NCBI GenBank assembly: GCA_902618975.1
Contig: CACNCN010000003.1
Coordinates: 1-64,000, forward strand
Length of the DNA: 64,000 bases
From: an uncultured Pelagibacteraceae bacterium
Lineage (GTDB): Bacteria; Pseudomonadota; Alphaproteobacteria; Pelagibacterales; Pelagibacteraceae
Direction: 5' to 3'
A program made the position numbers and the translations under genes. The notes below the pieces were generated by a model. The model made no database searches, had not been told where the DNA came from, and saw nothing but the letters and a program-made list of their open reading frames with translations. How positions within the stretch are numbered: position 1 is the first letter of the stretch; each line of letters begins with the position of its first letter. Positions 1 to 9,064 of this stretch are shown in pieces.

Positions 1-33
1 GGATCTGGTGGTTTTGGTTCAACTGGAAAATGA
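1..33 (+). CDS. dut: dUTP diphosphatase, C-terminal end only (partial)
   Basis: The window opens in frame with ten codons reading GSGGFGSTGK followed by TGA. This is the glycine-rich C-terminal motif V of trimeric dUTPases (usual form RGxGGFGSTG), which closes over the active site and binds the dUTP phosphates. The enzyme hydrolyses dUTP to dUMP and keeps uracil out of DNA. The stop codon overlaps the ATG of the next gene (ATGA), so the two are probably co-transcribed. Only the tail is present, so the call rests on one motif. Confidence 0.75.
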   Translation, partial: GSGGFGSTGK

Positions 34-785
34 ATATTTTTTCAAATAAAAATTTGATTGAGAGATATTCAAGACAAATAGTTTTAAAAAAAATTGGTTT
101 CGAAGGACAAAAGAAAATTCTTTCTTCAAAAGTTTTTGTTGTCGGCGCTGGTGGATTAGGATGTACTGTAATTGATCAGCTAGCAAGAGCAGGGGTAGGG
201 GAAATTGCTGTAACAGATTTCGATAAAGTTACTTTATCTAATATACACCGACAAGTGTTATATAATTCACAAGATCTAAATAAGTATAAAGTAGATGTTT
301 TAAAAAAAAAAATCAAAAAGATTGATTCTAAAATAAAGTTAAAAATATATAAAAGCAAAATTAATAAAGAAAATATAAAAAAATTCCTTAAAAACTATCA
401 GATAATCGTAGATGGTTCTGATAATTTTGAAACCAAATTTTTGCTTAATAAATATTGTTTAAAATTGAGAAAGAGACTCATCGTAGGATCAATTAATAAA
501 TTTGATGGACATGTTTTTTCACTAAACTTTAAAAATAATAAATCTGCTTGTTTAAAATGCTTTTATCAAGAGATACCAAATAGCAATTTATTAAATTGTG
601 AAACTGAAGGGATTGTAGGCACTACAGCGAATATAGTTGGATCTATCCAAGCAAATGAAGTGCTGAAAATTATTTTAAATTTAAAGGAAAAATTATATAA
701 TTCTATTCTGATTATTAATATTCTAGATCTCAGCTTTAGAATTTCAAAATTTGGAAAAATAAAAAAATGTATATGTGGAAGATAA
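30..785 (+). CDS. ThiF/MoeB-family E1-like adenylyltransferase
   Basis: This is a 251-aa Rossmann-fold protein of the ThiF/MoeB/HesA family, which adenylates the C-terminal Gly-Gly of a sulfur-carrier protein (ThiS or MoaD). The nucleotide-binding loop VGAGGLGC is at residues 38-45, the acidic DFDKV segment near 63-67 and NIHRQ at 71-75. Zinc-type cysteines are CLKC (174-177) plus Cys247 and Cys249 in the tail KKCICGR; Cys190 in NCETEG is at the usual catalytic-cysteine region. It overlaps dut by 4 nt and the next gene by 19 nt. Sequence alone does not separate ThiF (thiamine) from MoeB (molybdopterin), so no symbol is given. Confidence 0.85.
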   Translation: MNIFSNKNLIERYSRQIVLKKIGFEGQKKILSSKVFVVGAGGLGCTVIDQLARAGVGEIAVTDFDKVTLSNIHRQVLYNSQDLNKYKVDVLKKKIKKIDSKIKLKIYKSKINKENIKKFLKNYQIIVDGSDNFETKFLLNKYCLKLRKRLIVGSINKFDGHVFSLNFKNNKSACLKCFYQEIPNSNLLNCETEGIVGTTANIVGSIQANEVLKIILNLKEKLYNSILIINILDLSFRISKFGKIKKCICGR

Positions 786-1207
786 TAATAATTTCGCTTT
801 TTTTTACTACATTTCTATACGCCTCAGAGGTACGTTTTCTTATGCTTAAAAATGATAAAGTAAATGTAAGATATGGACCAGGATTTAAATATCCCATAAA
901 ATTTATATATAAAAAAAGGTTTCTGCCAGTTAAGGTTATCGACAACAAAGAAAATTTTAGAAGAATAATTGATCATAAAGATAATAGTGGCTGGATACAT
1001 GTTTCTCAATTAAAAAAAGTAAATTCATTGATAGTTTCTGAGGATACAATTTTGTTTTCAAAAGCTTCTAAATTTTCTAAACCTTTGGCAAAATTAGAGA
1101 AGGGAAAATTATTAATAGTAAAGAAGTGTCAAGAAAACTGGTGTAAAGTCAGTGATGAAAATTATTTAGGGTGGATTAATACTAATAATGCTTGGGGTAA
1201 AAATTAA
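767..1207 (+). CDS. Exported SH3-domain protein
   Basis: This 146-aa protein starts with a short hydrophobic signal segment (about residues 4-18, then YASEVRF). Two bacterial SH3-like units follow: the first contains NVRYGPGFKYP and SGWIHVSQL, the second CQENWCKVSDE and LGWINTNNAW. Such SH3 proteins are usually periplasmic and often bind cell-wall peptides. The gene overlaps the 3' end of the ThiF-like gene by 19 nt, and a second in-frame ATG two codons in (773) is an equally possible start. It converges on the DUF2061 gene with a 2-nt gap. The specific role is unknown. Confidence 0.75.
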   Translation: MYMWKIIIISLFFTTFLYASEVRFLMLKNDKVNVRYGPGFKYPIKFIYKKRFLPVKVIDNKENFRRIIDHKDNSGWIHVSQLKKVNSLIVSEDTILFSKASKFSKPLAKLEKGKLLIVKKCQENWCKVSDENYLGWINTNNAWGKN

Positions 1208-1209
1208 TT

Positions 1210-1455
1210 TTACTTCTTTGCAACTTTACTTGCCCAAAATTTATCTAACAAAAAGTACCAAACCGAATTAGCCAGGGGTTCAACGATTGCATCTGTAAGT
1301 GCTATCATAAATGAAACATCTGCTATAAGCATTAAACATATGATTGCTATTGCAAAATGCCCGATAGTATAAATAAGGGTTCTTAAAAGCGAACCTTTGT
1401 TATTTTTGAATATACCTTTACTTGTTTGTACTATTCCTTGAGTTAATTCTACCAT
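1210..1455 (-). CDS. Small DUF2061-like membrane protein
   Basis: This 81-aa protein has two hydrophobic segments (around residues 26-46 and 48-70) separated by a short polar turn. The arrangement RTLIYTIGHFAIAI...ANSVWYFLLDKFWA resembles the DUF2061 predicted membrane-protein family, which has no defined function. The stop is 2 nt from the convergent SH3 gene, and the start is 8 nt downstream of katG on the same strand, so it may be co-transcribed with katG. Confidence 0.6.
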   Translation of the reverse strand: MVELTQGIVQTSKGIFKNNKGSLLRTLIYTIGHFAIAIICLMLIADVSFMIALTDAIVEPLANSVWYFLLDKFWASKVAKK

Positions 1456-1463
1456 AGTAAATC

Positions 1464-3677
1464 TTAGTTTATTTTTTTATCAAACCTATCAAGGTTCATG
1501 ACTTTTGACCAGACTTTGACAAAATCCTTAACAAATTTTTTATCTGATTCTTCAGAGGCATATACTTCAGAAATAGCTCTTAATTGAGAATTTGAGCCGA
1601 ATATTAAATCTACTCTCGAACCCTCCCAAATAATTTTATTTGTTTTTCGATTTTTTCCTTGGAAATATTGCTCTGCATCATCTTTTTCGCTCCAAGTAAT
1701 ATCCATATCTAGAAGATTTTTAAAATAATCATTTGTTAGTACTCCAGGCTTTTTGGTGAATACACCATAATGCGATCCATCAAAATTTGTACTTAAAACT
1801 CTCATGCCTCCAAAAAGAACAGTCATTTCCGGTCCAGTCAATTTCATTAATTGAGCTTTATCGATCAACATTTCCTCAGGTGATGTACTAGACTTACCTT
1901 TTTGGTAATTTACAAATCCATCAGCTTTTGGTTCTAATAAGTTAAATGAAAAAACATCCGTATGTTCCTGTTGAGCATCACCTCTTCCTTGTAAAAAGGG
2001 AACTTTAATTTTATGTCCAGCTTTCTTTGCGGCTTTTTCAATTGCAGTATTTCCTGCTAAAACAATTAGATCCGCTAATGAGACATTTTTTGTTTTACTA
2101 TCGAAGTTTTTCTTAATTTTTTCTAAAGCTTTTATTACTTTGTCAACTTTGGCTATTTTGTTTATATCCCAGTCTTTCTGTGGTTGTAGTCTTATTCTTG
2201 CACCATTTGCTCCACCTCTTTTGTCAGATCCTCTAAAAGTAGAACATGAAGCCCAAGCTGTTGACACTAACTGTGAAACAGACAACCCTGATTTTATAAT
2301 TTTGCTTTCAAGATAGTTAATATCCTTGGCTTTTAATTTATATTTTTGTTTTGGAACTGGATCTTGCCAAATAAGATCTTCTTTTGGGACTTCTGGTCCT
2401 AAATAACATACTTTCGGCCCCATGTCTCTATGAGTTAATTTAAACCAAGCTCTTGCAAAAGCATCATGAAATTCTTTTGGATTTTTATGAAAATGTTTAG
2501 TTATTGGTCCATAACTTGGATCTACTTTTAAAGAAATATCAGTAGTTTGCATCATAGGTGGATGTTTTTTATTTTTGTCGTGTGCATCAGGAACCATTTT
2601 AATGTGTTGTCCATTTCTTTTTGGTGTCCATTGGTGCGCGCCAGCTGGGCTTTTGGTTAGCTCCCATTCATGCCCATAAAGACAATCTAAATAGCCCATG
2701 TCCCATTTAATTGGGTTTTGAGTCCAAGCTCCTTCTATTCCACTGCTTATCGTATCAATTCCTTTACCACTTTTGTAATTACTGTTCCATCCAGTTGACT
2801 GTTCATGAATTTTGGAACCTTCGGGCTCCGGACCTTTATGAGACTCTGGTGCGGCTCCGTGAGATTTTCCAAAAGTATGTCCTCCGGCAACAAGTGCTGC
2901 GGTTTCGTAATCATTCATAGCCATTCTTCCGAATGTTTCTCTAATATCATGTGCTGCTAATAGTGGATCAGGATTCGCGTCTGGACCTTGTGGATTGACA
3001 TAAATCAAACCCATATGTGAAGCCCCTAGTGGTTGTTCTAAATCTCTTTTTCCACTGTATCTATTTACTCCAAGCCACTCTTTCTCTGATCCCCAATAAA
3101 TATCATCCTCTGGCTCCCAAATGTCTTCTCTGCCAGCTCCAAATCCAAAGGTTTTAAAACCCATTGAGTCTAAGGCAACATTACCTACCAAAATAAACAA
3201 GTCAGCCCATGAAATTTTGTCTCCATATTTTTTCTTAATTGGCCAAAGTAATAGTCTTGCTTTGTCCAAATTGACGTTGTCTGGCCAACTGTTTAACGGC
3301 GCAAACCTTTGATTACCTGTGCCTGCTCCACCTCTTCCATCAGCTGTTCTGTATGTACCTGCTGCGTGCCAAGCCAATCTTATAAATAATGGACCATAAT
3401 GACCATAATCTGCAGGCCACCATTCTTGCGAATCTGTCATTAGTTTTGTTAAATCTTTTTTGAGTTTTTTATAATTTAACTTCTTAAATTCTTTAGCGTA
3501 GCTGAATCTTTTATCCATTGGATTTACCAAATTTGAATGTTGACTCAATATTTTTAAGTTTAAGCTATTGGGCCACCAATCTCTATTGGAAGTACCTTTT
3601 CCGGTAGGATGTTTTGGAGGAGTTCCAGCTCCTGTAAATGGACATTTGGATTTTTCTTTTATAATTTCGCTACTCAT
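1464..3677 (-). CDS. katG: Catalase-peroxidase KatG
   Basis: This 737-aa protein has full family length, with both haem-peroxidase-like domains. The distal haem pocket [11 protein letters not shown] is at residues 100-110, the proximal histidine segment is [15 protein letters not shown], and the Trp-Tyr-Met adduct residues are present (Trp103, Tyr in YVNPQGP, Met in GGMRVL). It removes hydrogen peroxide as catalase and peroxidase in the cytoplasm. It lies directly downstream of irr on the same strand. The ATG sits 6 nt after a TATAAT element, so the message is probably leaderless (see the promoter entry). From memory, several open-ocean SAR11 genomes lack KatG, so its presence is notable. Confidence 0.97.
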   Translation of the reverse strand: MSSEIIKEKSKCPFTGAGTPPKHPTGKGTSNRDWWPNSLNLKILSQHSNLVNPMDKRFSYAKEFKKLNYKKLKKDLTKLMTDSQEWWPADYGHYGPLFIRLAWHAAGTYRTADGRGGAGTGNQRFAPLNSWPDNVNLDKARLLLWPIKKKYGDKISWADLFILVGNVALDSMGFKTFGFGAGREDIWEPEDDIYWGSEKEWLGVNRYSGKRDLEQPLGASHMGLIYVNPQGPDANPDPLLAAHDIRETFGRMAMNDYETAALVAGGHTFGKSHGAAPESHKGPEPEGSKIHEQSTGWNSNYKSGKGIDTISSGIEGAWTQNPIKWDMGYLDCLYGHEWELTKSPAGAHQWTPKRNGQHIKMVPDAHDKNKKHPPMMQTTDISLKVDPSYGPITKHFHKNPKEFHDAFARAWFKLTHRDMGPKVCYLGPEVPKEDLIWQDPVPKQKYKLKAKDINYLESKIIKSGLSVSQLVSTAWASCSTFRGSDKRGGANGARIRLQPQKDWDINKIAKVDKVIKALEKIKKNFDSKTKNVSLADLIVLAGNTAIEKAAKKAGHKIKVPFLQGRGDAQQEHTDVFSFNLLEPKADGFVNYQKGKSSTSPEEMLIDKAQLMKLTGPEMTVLFGGMRVLSTNFDGSHYGVFTKKPGVLTNDYFKNLLDMDITWSEKDDAEQYFQGKNRKTNKIIWEGSRVDLIFGSNSQLRAISEVYASEESDKKFVKDFVKVWSKVMNLDRFDKKIN

Positions 3678-3683
3678 ATCCAG

Positions 3684-3711
3684 ATTATAACTATTCTAAA
3701 GTAATAATCAA
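3684..3711 (-). promoter_or_regulatory. katG promoter with an overlapping Irr-box-like palindrome
   Basis: On the minus strand a -35 TTGATT (3711-3706) and a -10 TATAAT (3689-3684) are separated by 16 nt. The -10 ends only 6 nt before the katG ATG. Overlapping it, 3700-3684 reads TTTAGAA-TAG-TTATAAT. This matches 12 of the 14 fixed positions of the Irr/iron-control-element consensus TTTAGAA-N3-TTCTAAA. The irr gene is immediately upstream. Binding here would block RNA polymerase at the -10. Inference from sequence only. Confidence 0.55.
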
Positions 3712-3745
3712 GAGAGTTGCGTCAATAATTTTTAATTTGAAATAA

Positions 3746-4159
3746 CTAATTGTTTTGAACTTTTACTAAAACTTCTATGGATTTTATTTTTTTACCAGGT
3801 ATTTTTCTATTAATTTTTACCGGTTCAACTTCGTTATCATGTATATCTATTAGTTGGTTTTTGTCCTCATCATAAAAATGATGATGATCTGTAACATTTG
3901 TGTCATAATAACTTTGTTCGGAATTTACTGCAATTTGTTTTAAATACCCTTTTCCTAAAAAAGCATGGACTGTATTGTATATTGTTGCTAAAGAAATTTT
4001 TTCACTTGTTTTCTGCGATATAATTTTTGAAAGATCGTTTATTGAGAAATGAAATGTTTCTTTTGAACCAAACAATATTTCGCAAATTTTTATTCTTTGC
4101 TTTGTTGGTCTTAAGCCTGAATTTCTTAGTTTTGCAACAAAATCTAGGTTATTGCTCAT
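3746..4159 (-). CDS. irr: Fur-family iron/haem response regulator Irr
   Basis: This is a Fur-fold winged-helix repressor. Irr-specific features are SLATIYNTVHAF in the recognition helix region and DTNVTDHHHFYDE followed by LIDIHDNEV. These align well with Bradyrhizobium Irr as I recall it and differ from classical Fur. The N-terminal haem-regulatory motif GCPWHD of the Bradyrhizobium protein is absent, as in many other alphaproteobacterial Irrs. The reading frame opens further upstream (ATG at 4204, TTG at 4210). I favour the ATG at 4159 because MSNNLDFVAKLRNSGLRPTKQR begins there. It lies between katG and the divergent fabA, a common alphaproteobacterial location for irr. Confidence 0.85.
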   Translation of the reverse strand: MSNNLDFVAKLRNSGLRPTKQRIKICEILFGSKETFHFSINDLSKIISQKTSEKISLATIYNTVHAFLGKGYLKQIAVNSEQSYYDTNVTDHHHFYDEDKNQLIDIHDNEVEPVKINRKIPGKKIKSIEVLVKVQNN

Positions 4160-4229
4160 TATTAGTTTATTAATCTTGGAGAAATTTATATTAAATTGTG
4201 CCATAATCAAGTACTAAGATATTTTGTTG

Positions 4230-4730
4230 ATGAAAAAAAATTCCTTTAATTACGAAGAGCTAATAAAGTGTGCAAATGGTAAGCTTTTTGGACCTGGAAA
4301 CGCAAAGCTTCCTTCCCCACCAATGCTGATGTTTGACAGAATTACAGAAATTAGCGAAGATACGGGTGAATTTAAAAAAGGTACTATTAAAGCAGAATTA
4401 GACATTAAGAATGATCTTTGGTTTTTTGACTGTCATTTTAAAGAGGACCCAGTAATGCCTGGTTGTCTAGGATTAGATGCGATGTGGCAACTTGTGGGTT
4501 TTTATTTAGGATGGTTAGGAAACCCAGGAAGAGGAAGGGCATTGGGCGTTAACAATGTTAAGTTCACTGGTGAAGTGCTAAAAAACTGTAAAATTGCATT
4601 TTATCAAATAGACATGAAAAGGATATTAATTAAAGAAGGTACAACTGTTGGCTTAGCAAATGGCATTTTGCTAGCCGATGGGAAAAAAATATACAGTGCT
4701 GAAAATTTAAAAGTAGGATTATTTAAGTAA
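4230..4730 (+). CDS. fabA: Beta-hydroxydecanoyl-ACP dehydratase/isomerase FabA
   Basis: This hot-dog-fold enzyme dehydrates 3-hydroxydecanoyl-ACP and isomerises trans-2 to cis-3-decenoyl-ACP, the branch point of anaerobic unsaturated fatty acid synthesis. The active-site region [22 protein letters not shown] holds the catalytic His and Asp. The ATG at 4230 is preceded by two in-frame TTG codons at 4224 and 4227, which I take as upstream leader. The stop overlaps the fabB start (TAATG), indicating coupled translation in a fabA-fabB-fabI operon divergent from irr. Confidence 0.96.
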   Translation: MKKNSFNYEELIKCANGKLFGPGNAKLPSPPMLMFDRITEISEDTGEFKKGTIKAELDIKNDLWFFDCHFKEDPVMPGCLGLDAMWQLVGFYLGWLGNPGRGRALGVNNVKFTGEVLKNCKIAFYQIDMKRILIKEGTTVGLANGILLADGKKIYSAENLKVGLFK

Positions 4731-5941
4731 TGAAACGTGTTGTAATTACAGGAATTGGCGTAGTTTCGTGTTTAGGGAATAATCAAGACGAAGTTTATAA
4801 ATCTTTGCTAAATTCAAAATCAGGGATCACTTTTTCTGAGGAGTATAAAGAATATAATCTAAAAAGTAATGTTCATGGAAAACCAAATATTAAACTTGAA
4901 GATCATGTAGATAGAAAATTTATAAGGTTTATGGGTCCAGGCTCAGCTTATAATTACATTTCTATGGCAGAGGCGGTAAAAGATTCTGGACTAGAGGAAA
5001 ATGAAGTCAGCAATGTTTCAACAGGAATGATTATGGGATCAGGCGGTCCATCTATTGAAAATGTTATTTTAGCAGCAGATAAAACCAGAGCAAAAAGTCC
5101 AAAGAGAATGGGTCCATTTGTTGTTCCAAGAACTATGTCTAGTACAGCCTCAGCTACTCTTGCAGTCCCCTTTAAAATTAAAGGTGTTAATTATACGATA
5201 AGCTCAGCCTGTGCAACGAGTGGTCACTGCATTGGCAATGCTATGGAATTGATACAATTAGGTAAACAAAATATCATTTTTGCAGGAGGAAGCGATGAAG
5301 TTCATTTTGCAATGACTGCAATGTTTGATGCAATGACAGCGTTATCATCTAAATATAACGATACACCTGAAAAAGCATCAAGACCTTATGATAAAAATAG
5401 AGATGGATTTGTTATTTCTGGCGGTGGAGGCGTTTTAGTTCTTGAGGAGTATGATCATGCTAAAGCAAGAGGTGCTAAAATTTATGCAGAAATAACTGGC
5501 TATGGAGCTACCTCAGATGGTTATGATATGGTTGCTCCATCTGGCGAAGGAGCAGTAAGGTGTATGCAAATGGCTTTGAATACTGCAAAAAATAAAATTG
5601 ATTATATTAATACTCACGGAACATCAACGCCTGTTGGAGACATAACCGAATTAAAAGCAGTTGGAAAAGTGTTTAAAGATTATAAACCAAAAATTAGCTC
5701 TACTAAATCACTGGCTGGTCATTCACTTGGAGCTACTTCAGTTCATGAGGCTGTTTACAGTTTAATTATGATGAAAAATAATTTTATAGCAGCATCTGCC
5801 AATATTACAGATATGGATGACGAGGCAAAAAAATATCCTATTGTCACTAAGGTTGAGAATGATGCTAAAGTAAATTCTGTTATGTCTAATAGCTTCGGAT
5901 TTGGTGGAACAAACGCAACATTGGTATTCGAGAAAGTATAA
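4730..5941 (+). CDS. fabB: 3-oxoacyl-ACP synthase I FabB
   Basis: This 403-aa condensing enzyme elongates the cis-3-decenoyl-ACP made by FabA. The catalytic triad is intact: Cys in [10 protein letters not shown], His in [11 protein letters not shown] and His in [12 protein letters not shown]. The C-terminal [15 protein letters not shown] is the conserved FabB/FabF ending. Pairing with fabA marks it as FabB rather than FabF. It overlaps fabA by 1 nt and fabI follows 3 nt later. Confidence 0.96.
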   Translation: MKRVVITGIGVVSCLGNNQDEVYKSLLNSKSGITFSEEYKEYNLKSNVHGKPNIKLEDHVDRKFIRFMGPGSAYNYISMAEAVKDSGLEENEVSNVSTGMIMGSGGPSIENVILAADKTRAKSPKRMGPFVVPRTMSSTASATLAVPFKIKGVNYTISSACATSGHCIGNAMELIQLGKQNIIFAGGSDEVHFAMTAMFDAMTALSSKYNDTPEKASRPYDKNRDGFVISGGGGVLVLEEYDHAKARGAKIYAEITGYGATSDGYDMVAPSGEGAVRCMQMALNTAKNKIDYINTHGTSTPVGDITELKAVGKVFKDYKPKISSTKSLAGHSLGATSVHEAVYSLIMMKNNFIAASANITDMDDEAKKYPIVTKVENDAKVNSVMSNSFGFGGTNATLVFEKV

Positions 5942-5944
5942 AGT

Positions 5945-6730
5945 ATGAGTTTAATGAAGGGAAAAAAAGGTCTTATTATGGGCGTTGCCAATGAAAGATC
6001 AATAGCTTGGGGAATTGCACAAAAACTTTCAGAGGCCGGAGCAGAACTGGCATTTACTTATCTTGGAGATGCTTTAAAAAAAAGAGTTATACCCTTAGCT
6101 GAAAAATTAAATTCAAAAGTAACTTTTAGCTGTGATGTTGAAAAAAAAGAGGAAGTGGTAAAATTATTTGAAGATATAAAATCTTCATGGGGAGAAATTG
6201 ATTTTGTAGTACATGCAATTGCATTCTCTGATAAATCTGAATTATCTGGTGAATATTTAAATACTACGCGAGAAAATTTTTTAAGAAGTATGTTAATTTC
6301 GTGCTTCTCTTTTACTGAAGTTGCAAAAGAGGCATCTACAGTAATGAAGGAAAATGGAAGTATGGTAACTCTAAGCTATGAGGCAAATAAAGCCATTCCT
6401 AACTATAATGTAATGGGTGTTTGTAAAGCGGCTTTAGAAGCAAGTGTAAAGTATCTAGCTAGAGATTTAGGATCAAAGGGGATAAGGGTAAATGCAATAA
6501 GCGCTGGTCCTATTAAAACACTAGCAGCTTCAGCAATAGGAGACGCGAAATTTTTGTATAAGTGGAATGCAGATCACTCATTTTTAAAAAGAAATGTAGA
6601 TAATTTGGATGTTGGTAATTCTGCATTATACTTACTAAGCGATATGGCTGGTGGAGTAACCGGTGAAATTCATTATGTAGATGCTGGATATAACAAAGTT
6701 GGAATGCCAGATCCTAAAAACATAACCTAG
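5945..6730 (+). CDS. fabI: Enoyl-ACP reductase FabI
   Basis: This 261-aa short-chain dehydrogenase-fold protein reduces trans-2-enoyl-ACP with NADH in the last step of each elongation cycle. It has the FabI nucleotide-binding form GVANERSIAWGIA near the N-terminus, and YNVMGVCKAALE supplies the Tyr-x6-Lys catalytic pair that separates FabI from the usual Tyr-x3-Lys reductases. The segment SAGPIKTLAASAIGD is also typical. It is the last enzyme gene of the fabA-fabB-fabI operon. Confidence 0.96.
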   Translation: MSLMKGKKGLIMGVANERSIAWGIAQKLSEAGAELAFTYLGDALKKRVIPLAEKLNSKVTFSCDVEKKEEVVKLFEDIKSSWGEIDFVVHAIAFSDKSELSGEYLNTTRENFLRSMLISCFSFTEVAKEASTVMKENGSMVTLSYEANKAIPNYNVMGVCKAALEASVKYLARDLGSKGIRVNAISAGPIKTLAASAIGDAKFLYKWNADHSFLKRNVDNLDVGNSALYLLSDMAGGVTGEIHYVDAGYNKVGMPDPKNIT

Positions 6731-6732
6731 TA

Positions 6733-6843
6733 ATGTCTAAAAGATACAGTGGAAAATCATTCAAAGACTCGAGTGTAATGAAAAAACCAAAACTTTCGCT
6801 TAAAGAAAAAAGACGTTTAAAAAAAGAAAAGAAAAAAAAGTAA
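6733..6843 (+). CDS. 36-aa highly basic peptide downstream of fabI
   Basis: The reading frame starts 2 nt after the fabI stop and encodes MSKRYSGKSFKDSSVMKKPK followed by LSLKEKRRLKKEKKKK. About half the residues are Lys or Arg. The clear start, tight operon spacing and non-random first half (RYSGKSFKDSSV) suggest a real small protein, perhaps nucleic-acid or ribosome associated. I do not recognise a family. The lysine-rich tail could also arise by chance in this AT-rich DNA, so confidence is moderate. Confidence 0.5.
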   Translation: MSKRYSGKSFKDSSVMKKPKLSLKEKRRLKKEKKKK

Positions 6844-6857
6844 AATTTGTTTAAATA

Positions 6858-9014
6858 CTAAAAGCTCTTAAGCAGTCTAAAGTCAAACGAATTTTCATGA
6901 CCTAATCCACTTTTATCTATTCTTGCAAATAGAATTTTAATATTCAAACCGTTGTAAAATACCCAATCAAATCCAGTTTCAAGCATAACCATATTATTAA
7001 AATCTTCTCCAATTTTCGTTGAATACTTGGTGCTATTACCAACAAGTCGTGCCTTGATTTCAGTTTGACCAGTCAAATCTTCTCTATAATCAATCTTTAA
7101 ATATGGAATTAGCACAGATCGCACAAAATTTATGTCATAATTAACAGAAGAACCGATTGAGAAAGATGCGGTATTCACATCTCTTTCGTCATAAAATAAT
7201 TTTGAATTACTGTTTCCTGTCTCTGCATATTCATTAAATCTTACAAATCCAAAATCATATCTTGAGTAATTATTAATATTAAAATTTTTAAAACTATCTG
7301 ATAAATTATATTTTAATGACCCAAAATATTGTTTTCCTTTAAGTTCTCCTTTTAAGGTATTTTCAAGATTTGATAAATCAACAATTCTTGTGACATCAAA
7401 GTCTGTTTCGCCATAACCAATAAAGAAGTCAAAGAAGTTCTTTTCTGATGGGTGCCAAGTATTGTAAAAAGAAATATTTTGTGATCTTGCTAGAAATCTA
7501 GTTCCATCGTTACCAATATCCTCCATGTCATCTTCTTGACGGAACGCAATTCCAAATAAAGATCTATCGTTGTAGCTTATATCGGCTCCAAGAGTGAAAC
7601 CTTCTGTTCTATTTTGACGACCTAGCTCACCATCAGAACCTAAATGAAATCTACCTTTTGAAATCGATCCAACGCTCCAAAATGCCCAATTATTTGTTTT
7701 TATATCAAATTTATCAATTAGATAACCAGATATAGTTAAATCACTAATATTGTTTTTTGCTAATAGAGCTTTTTTATATTCCTCCACATAATGATCAACT
7801 AGTTCTGGTGGAAAATTGTTTTCCTCATCCAACATCACAAGACGTAAATCGCTAATTCCAGTTGAAGTATTTTCTCCTGTTCTTCTGAATTGTTCCATTC
7901 TTCTCATGACTTGATTTGTTGTATTAAACATAAACCTCTTTGAATTAGCTAATTGACCTTTTGCAATACCCTTGACTTGTTTGTCATCAAATGGATCGAA
8001 CGTACTGCCGCTTGCCTCTACAGAATTGATTGTAAGGGTTGTTTGACCAGACACGGTTGCAGTTTCACCTTCCGTTCCACCAAACTCTACAACATAATAG
8101 TCTACTTTATTATGGGTGCACGGAAAGTCGTTCCATTTCCCATTGCTGGCGGAAGCCCCCTTGATATGACCACAATCTTCATCACCAGGGTTAGTAGAAT
8201 TGTAATCATTAGGTTCTGCTGTATCCCAATTGTTATATGTTGTATCCCCATGAACTGTACAATCTGCATGAGCCGCCATCGAATTTTGGAATCCTGCTAA
8301 TTGGCAATAAAAAGTTTTACCATTACTCGGTCCAGACACCCATTCCCAAGTACCCTCTGTTTGTGCATGAGAGTTTGAGGTATAAGTAGAACTGTCTGAT
8401 GCTCCAATCCAGGCATTTTGGCTTATTTTTGAAAATATAAATGCATTTTCTTCAGCACTTTCTATAGTCACCAAATATCCACTTAGACCGTTAAAAGTTT
8501 TTGATTCCGCCTGAGTTTTTGCATTTGCCCATCTTATGGCGTTTGAGTTGTAAACTTGATAATAATGGCCGTTACCAGAAAAATAACTACTTCCTGTTGG
8601 AGTAATTGAAACTGTAATTGTTGGTGAGCCTGTAGATCCGTCACCTTTAAAAGATATCGTTGCAAGAGCTGTATTTATATCCTCTTGAGATCCTCTAAAG
8701 CCAACTTCATCCAAGGAGTTACCAGTACAATCGGTTGGTTCAGAGGATGCATCGCTTGAGTAACCACAATAACCAGCAGCTTTTAATAAGTTTGTTGTGG
8801 TTGTAACTTTTACATTTCCAGCAGATGCAACAATTGTAACTAATAAAGTATCCGAAAATCCACTAATACTTGGAGTGGTTCCAGATGAAGATAACAGAAC
8901 AAAGTCGGATGTATCTGCAGTCAATGATGTTGGCATTGTTAATGTTTGTGAATTAACTTTCTGACTTGAAAATATAAAAACTATCACAAGACAAATTTTT
9001 AGAAAATTTCTCAT
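6858..9014 (-). CDS. Surface autotransporter with a C-type lectin domain
   Basis: This is a 718-aa exported protein. A signal peptide covers about residues 1-22. Residues 25-145 form a Ser/Thr-rich beta domain with a cysteine pair. Residues about 148-313 form a C-type lectin domain with WIG (202-204), EPN (267-269), EDC (279-281) and WND (294-296), the calcium and sugar ligands of mannose-type lectins. A linker follows, and residues from about 430 to the terminal Phe look like a 12-strand autotransporter barrel with alternating polarity. Base composition looks richer in G+C than its neighbours. It interrupts the fab and pnp blocks. Likely an outer-membrane adhesin or glycan-binding protein; substrate unknown. 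Confidence 0.8.
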   Translation of the reverse strand: MRNFLKICLVIVFIFSSQKVNSQTLTMPTSLTADTSDFVLLSSSGTTPSISGFSDTLLVTIVASAGNVKVTTTTNLLKAAGYCGYSSDASSEPTDCTGNSLDEVGFRGSQEDINTALATISFKGDGSTGSPTITVSITPTGSSYFSGNGHYYQVYNSNAIRWANAKTQAESKTFNGLSGYLVTIESAEENAFIFSKISQNAWIGASDSSTYTSNSHAQTEGTWEWVSGPSNGKTFYCQLAGFQNSMAAHADCTVHGDTTYNNWDTAEPNDYNSTNPGDEDCGHIKGASASNGKWNDFPCTHNKVDYYVVEFGGTEGETATVSGQTTLTINSVEASGSTFDPFDDKQVKGIAKGQLANSKRFMFNTTNQVMRRMEQFRRTGENTSTGISDLRLVMLDEENNFPPELVDHYVEEYKKALLAKNNISDLTISGYLIDKFDIKTNNWAFWSVGSISKGRFHLGSDGELGRQNRTEGFTLGADISYNDRSLFGIAFRQEDDMEDIGNDGTRFLARSQNISFYNTWHPSEKNFFDFFIGYGETDFDVTRIVDLSNLENTLKGELKGKQYFGSLKYNLSDSFKNFNINNYSRYDFGFVRFNEYAETGNSNSKLFYDERDVNTASFSIGSSVNYDINFVRSVLIPYLKIDYREDLTGQTEIKARLVGNSTKYSTKIGEDFNNMVMLETGFDWVFYNGLNIKILFARIDKSGLGHENSFDFRLLKSF

Positions 9015-9064
9015 ACCAAGATTATCTTAGCAAAACTAAAAAACTCATAAAAGAAAAAAACTAC

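Noticed and set aside
7953-8300. 115-aa open frame antisense to the lectin autotransporter
   Set aside because: Cys/Ile-rich composition comes from the complementary strand of the lectin domain; no start context or neighbour support.
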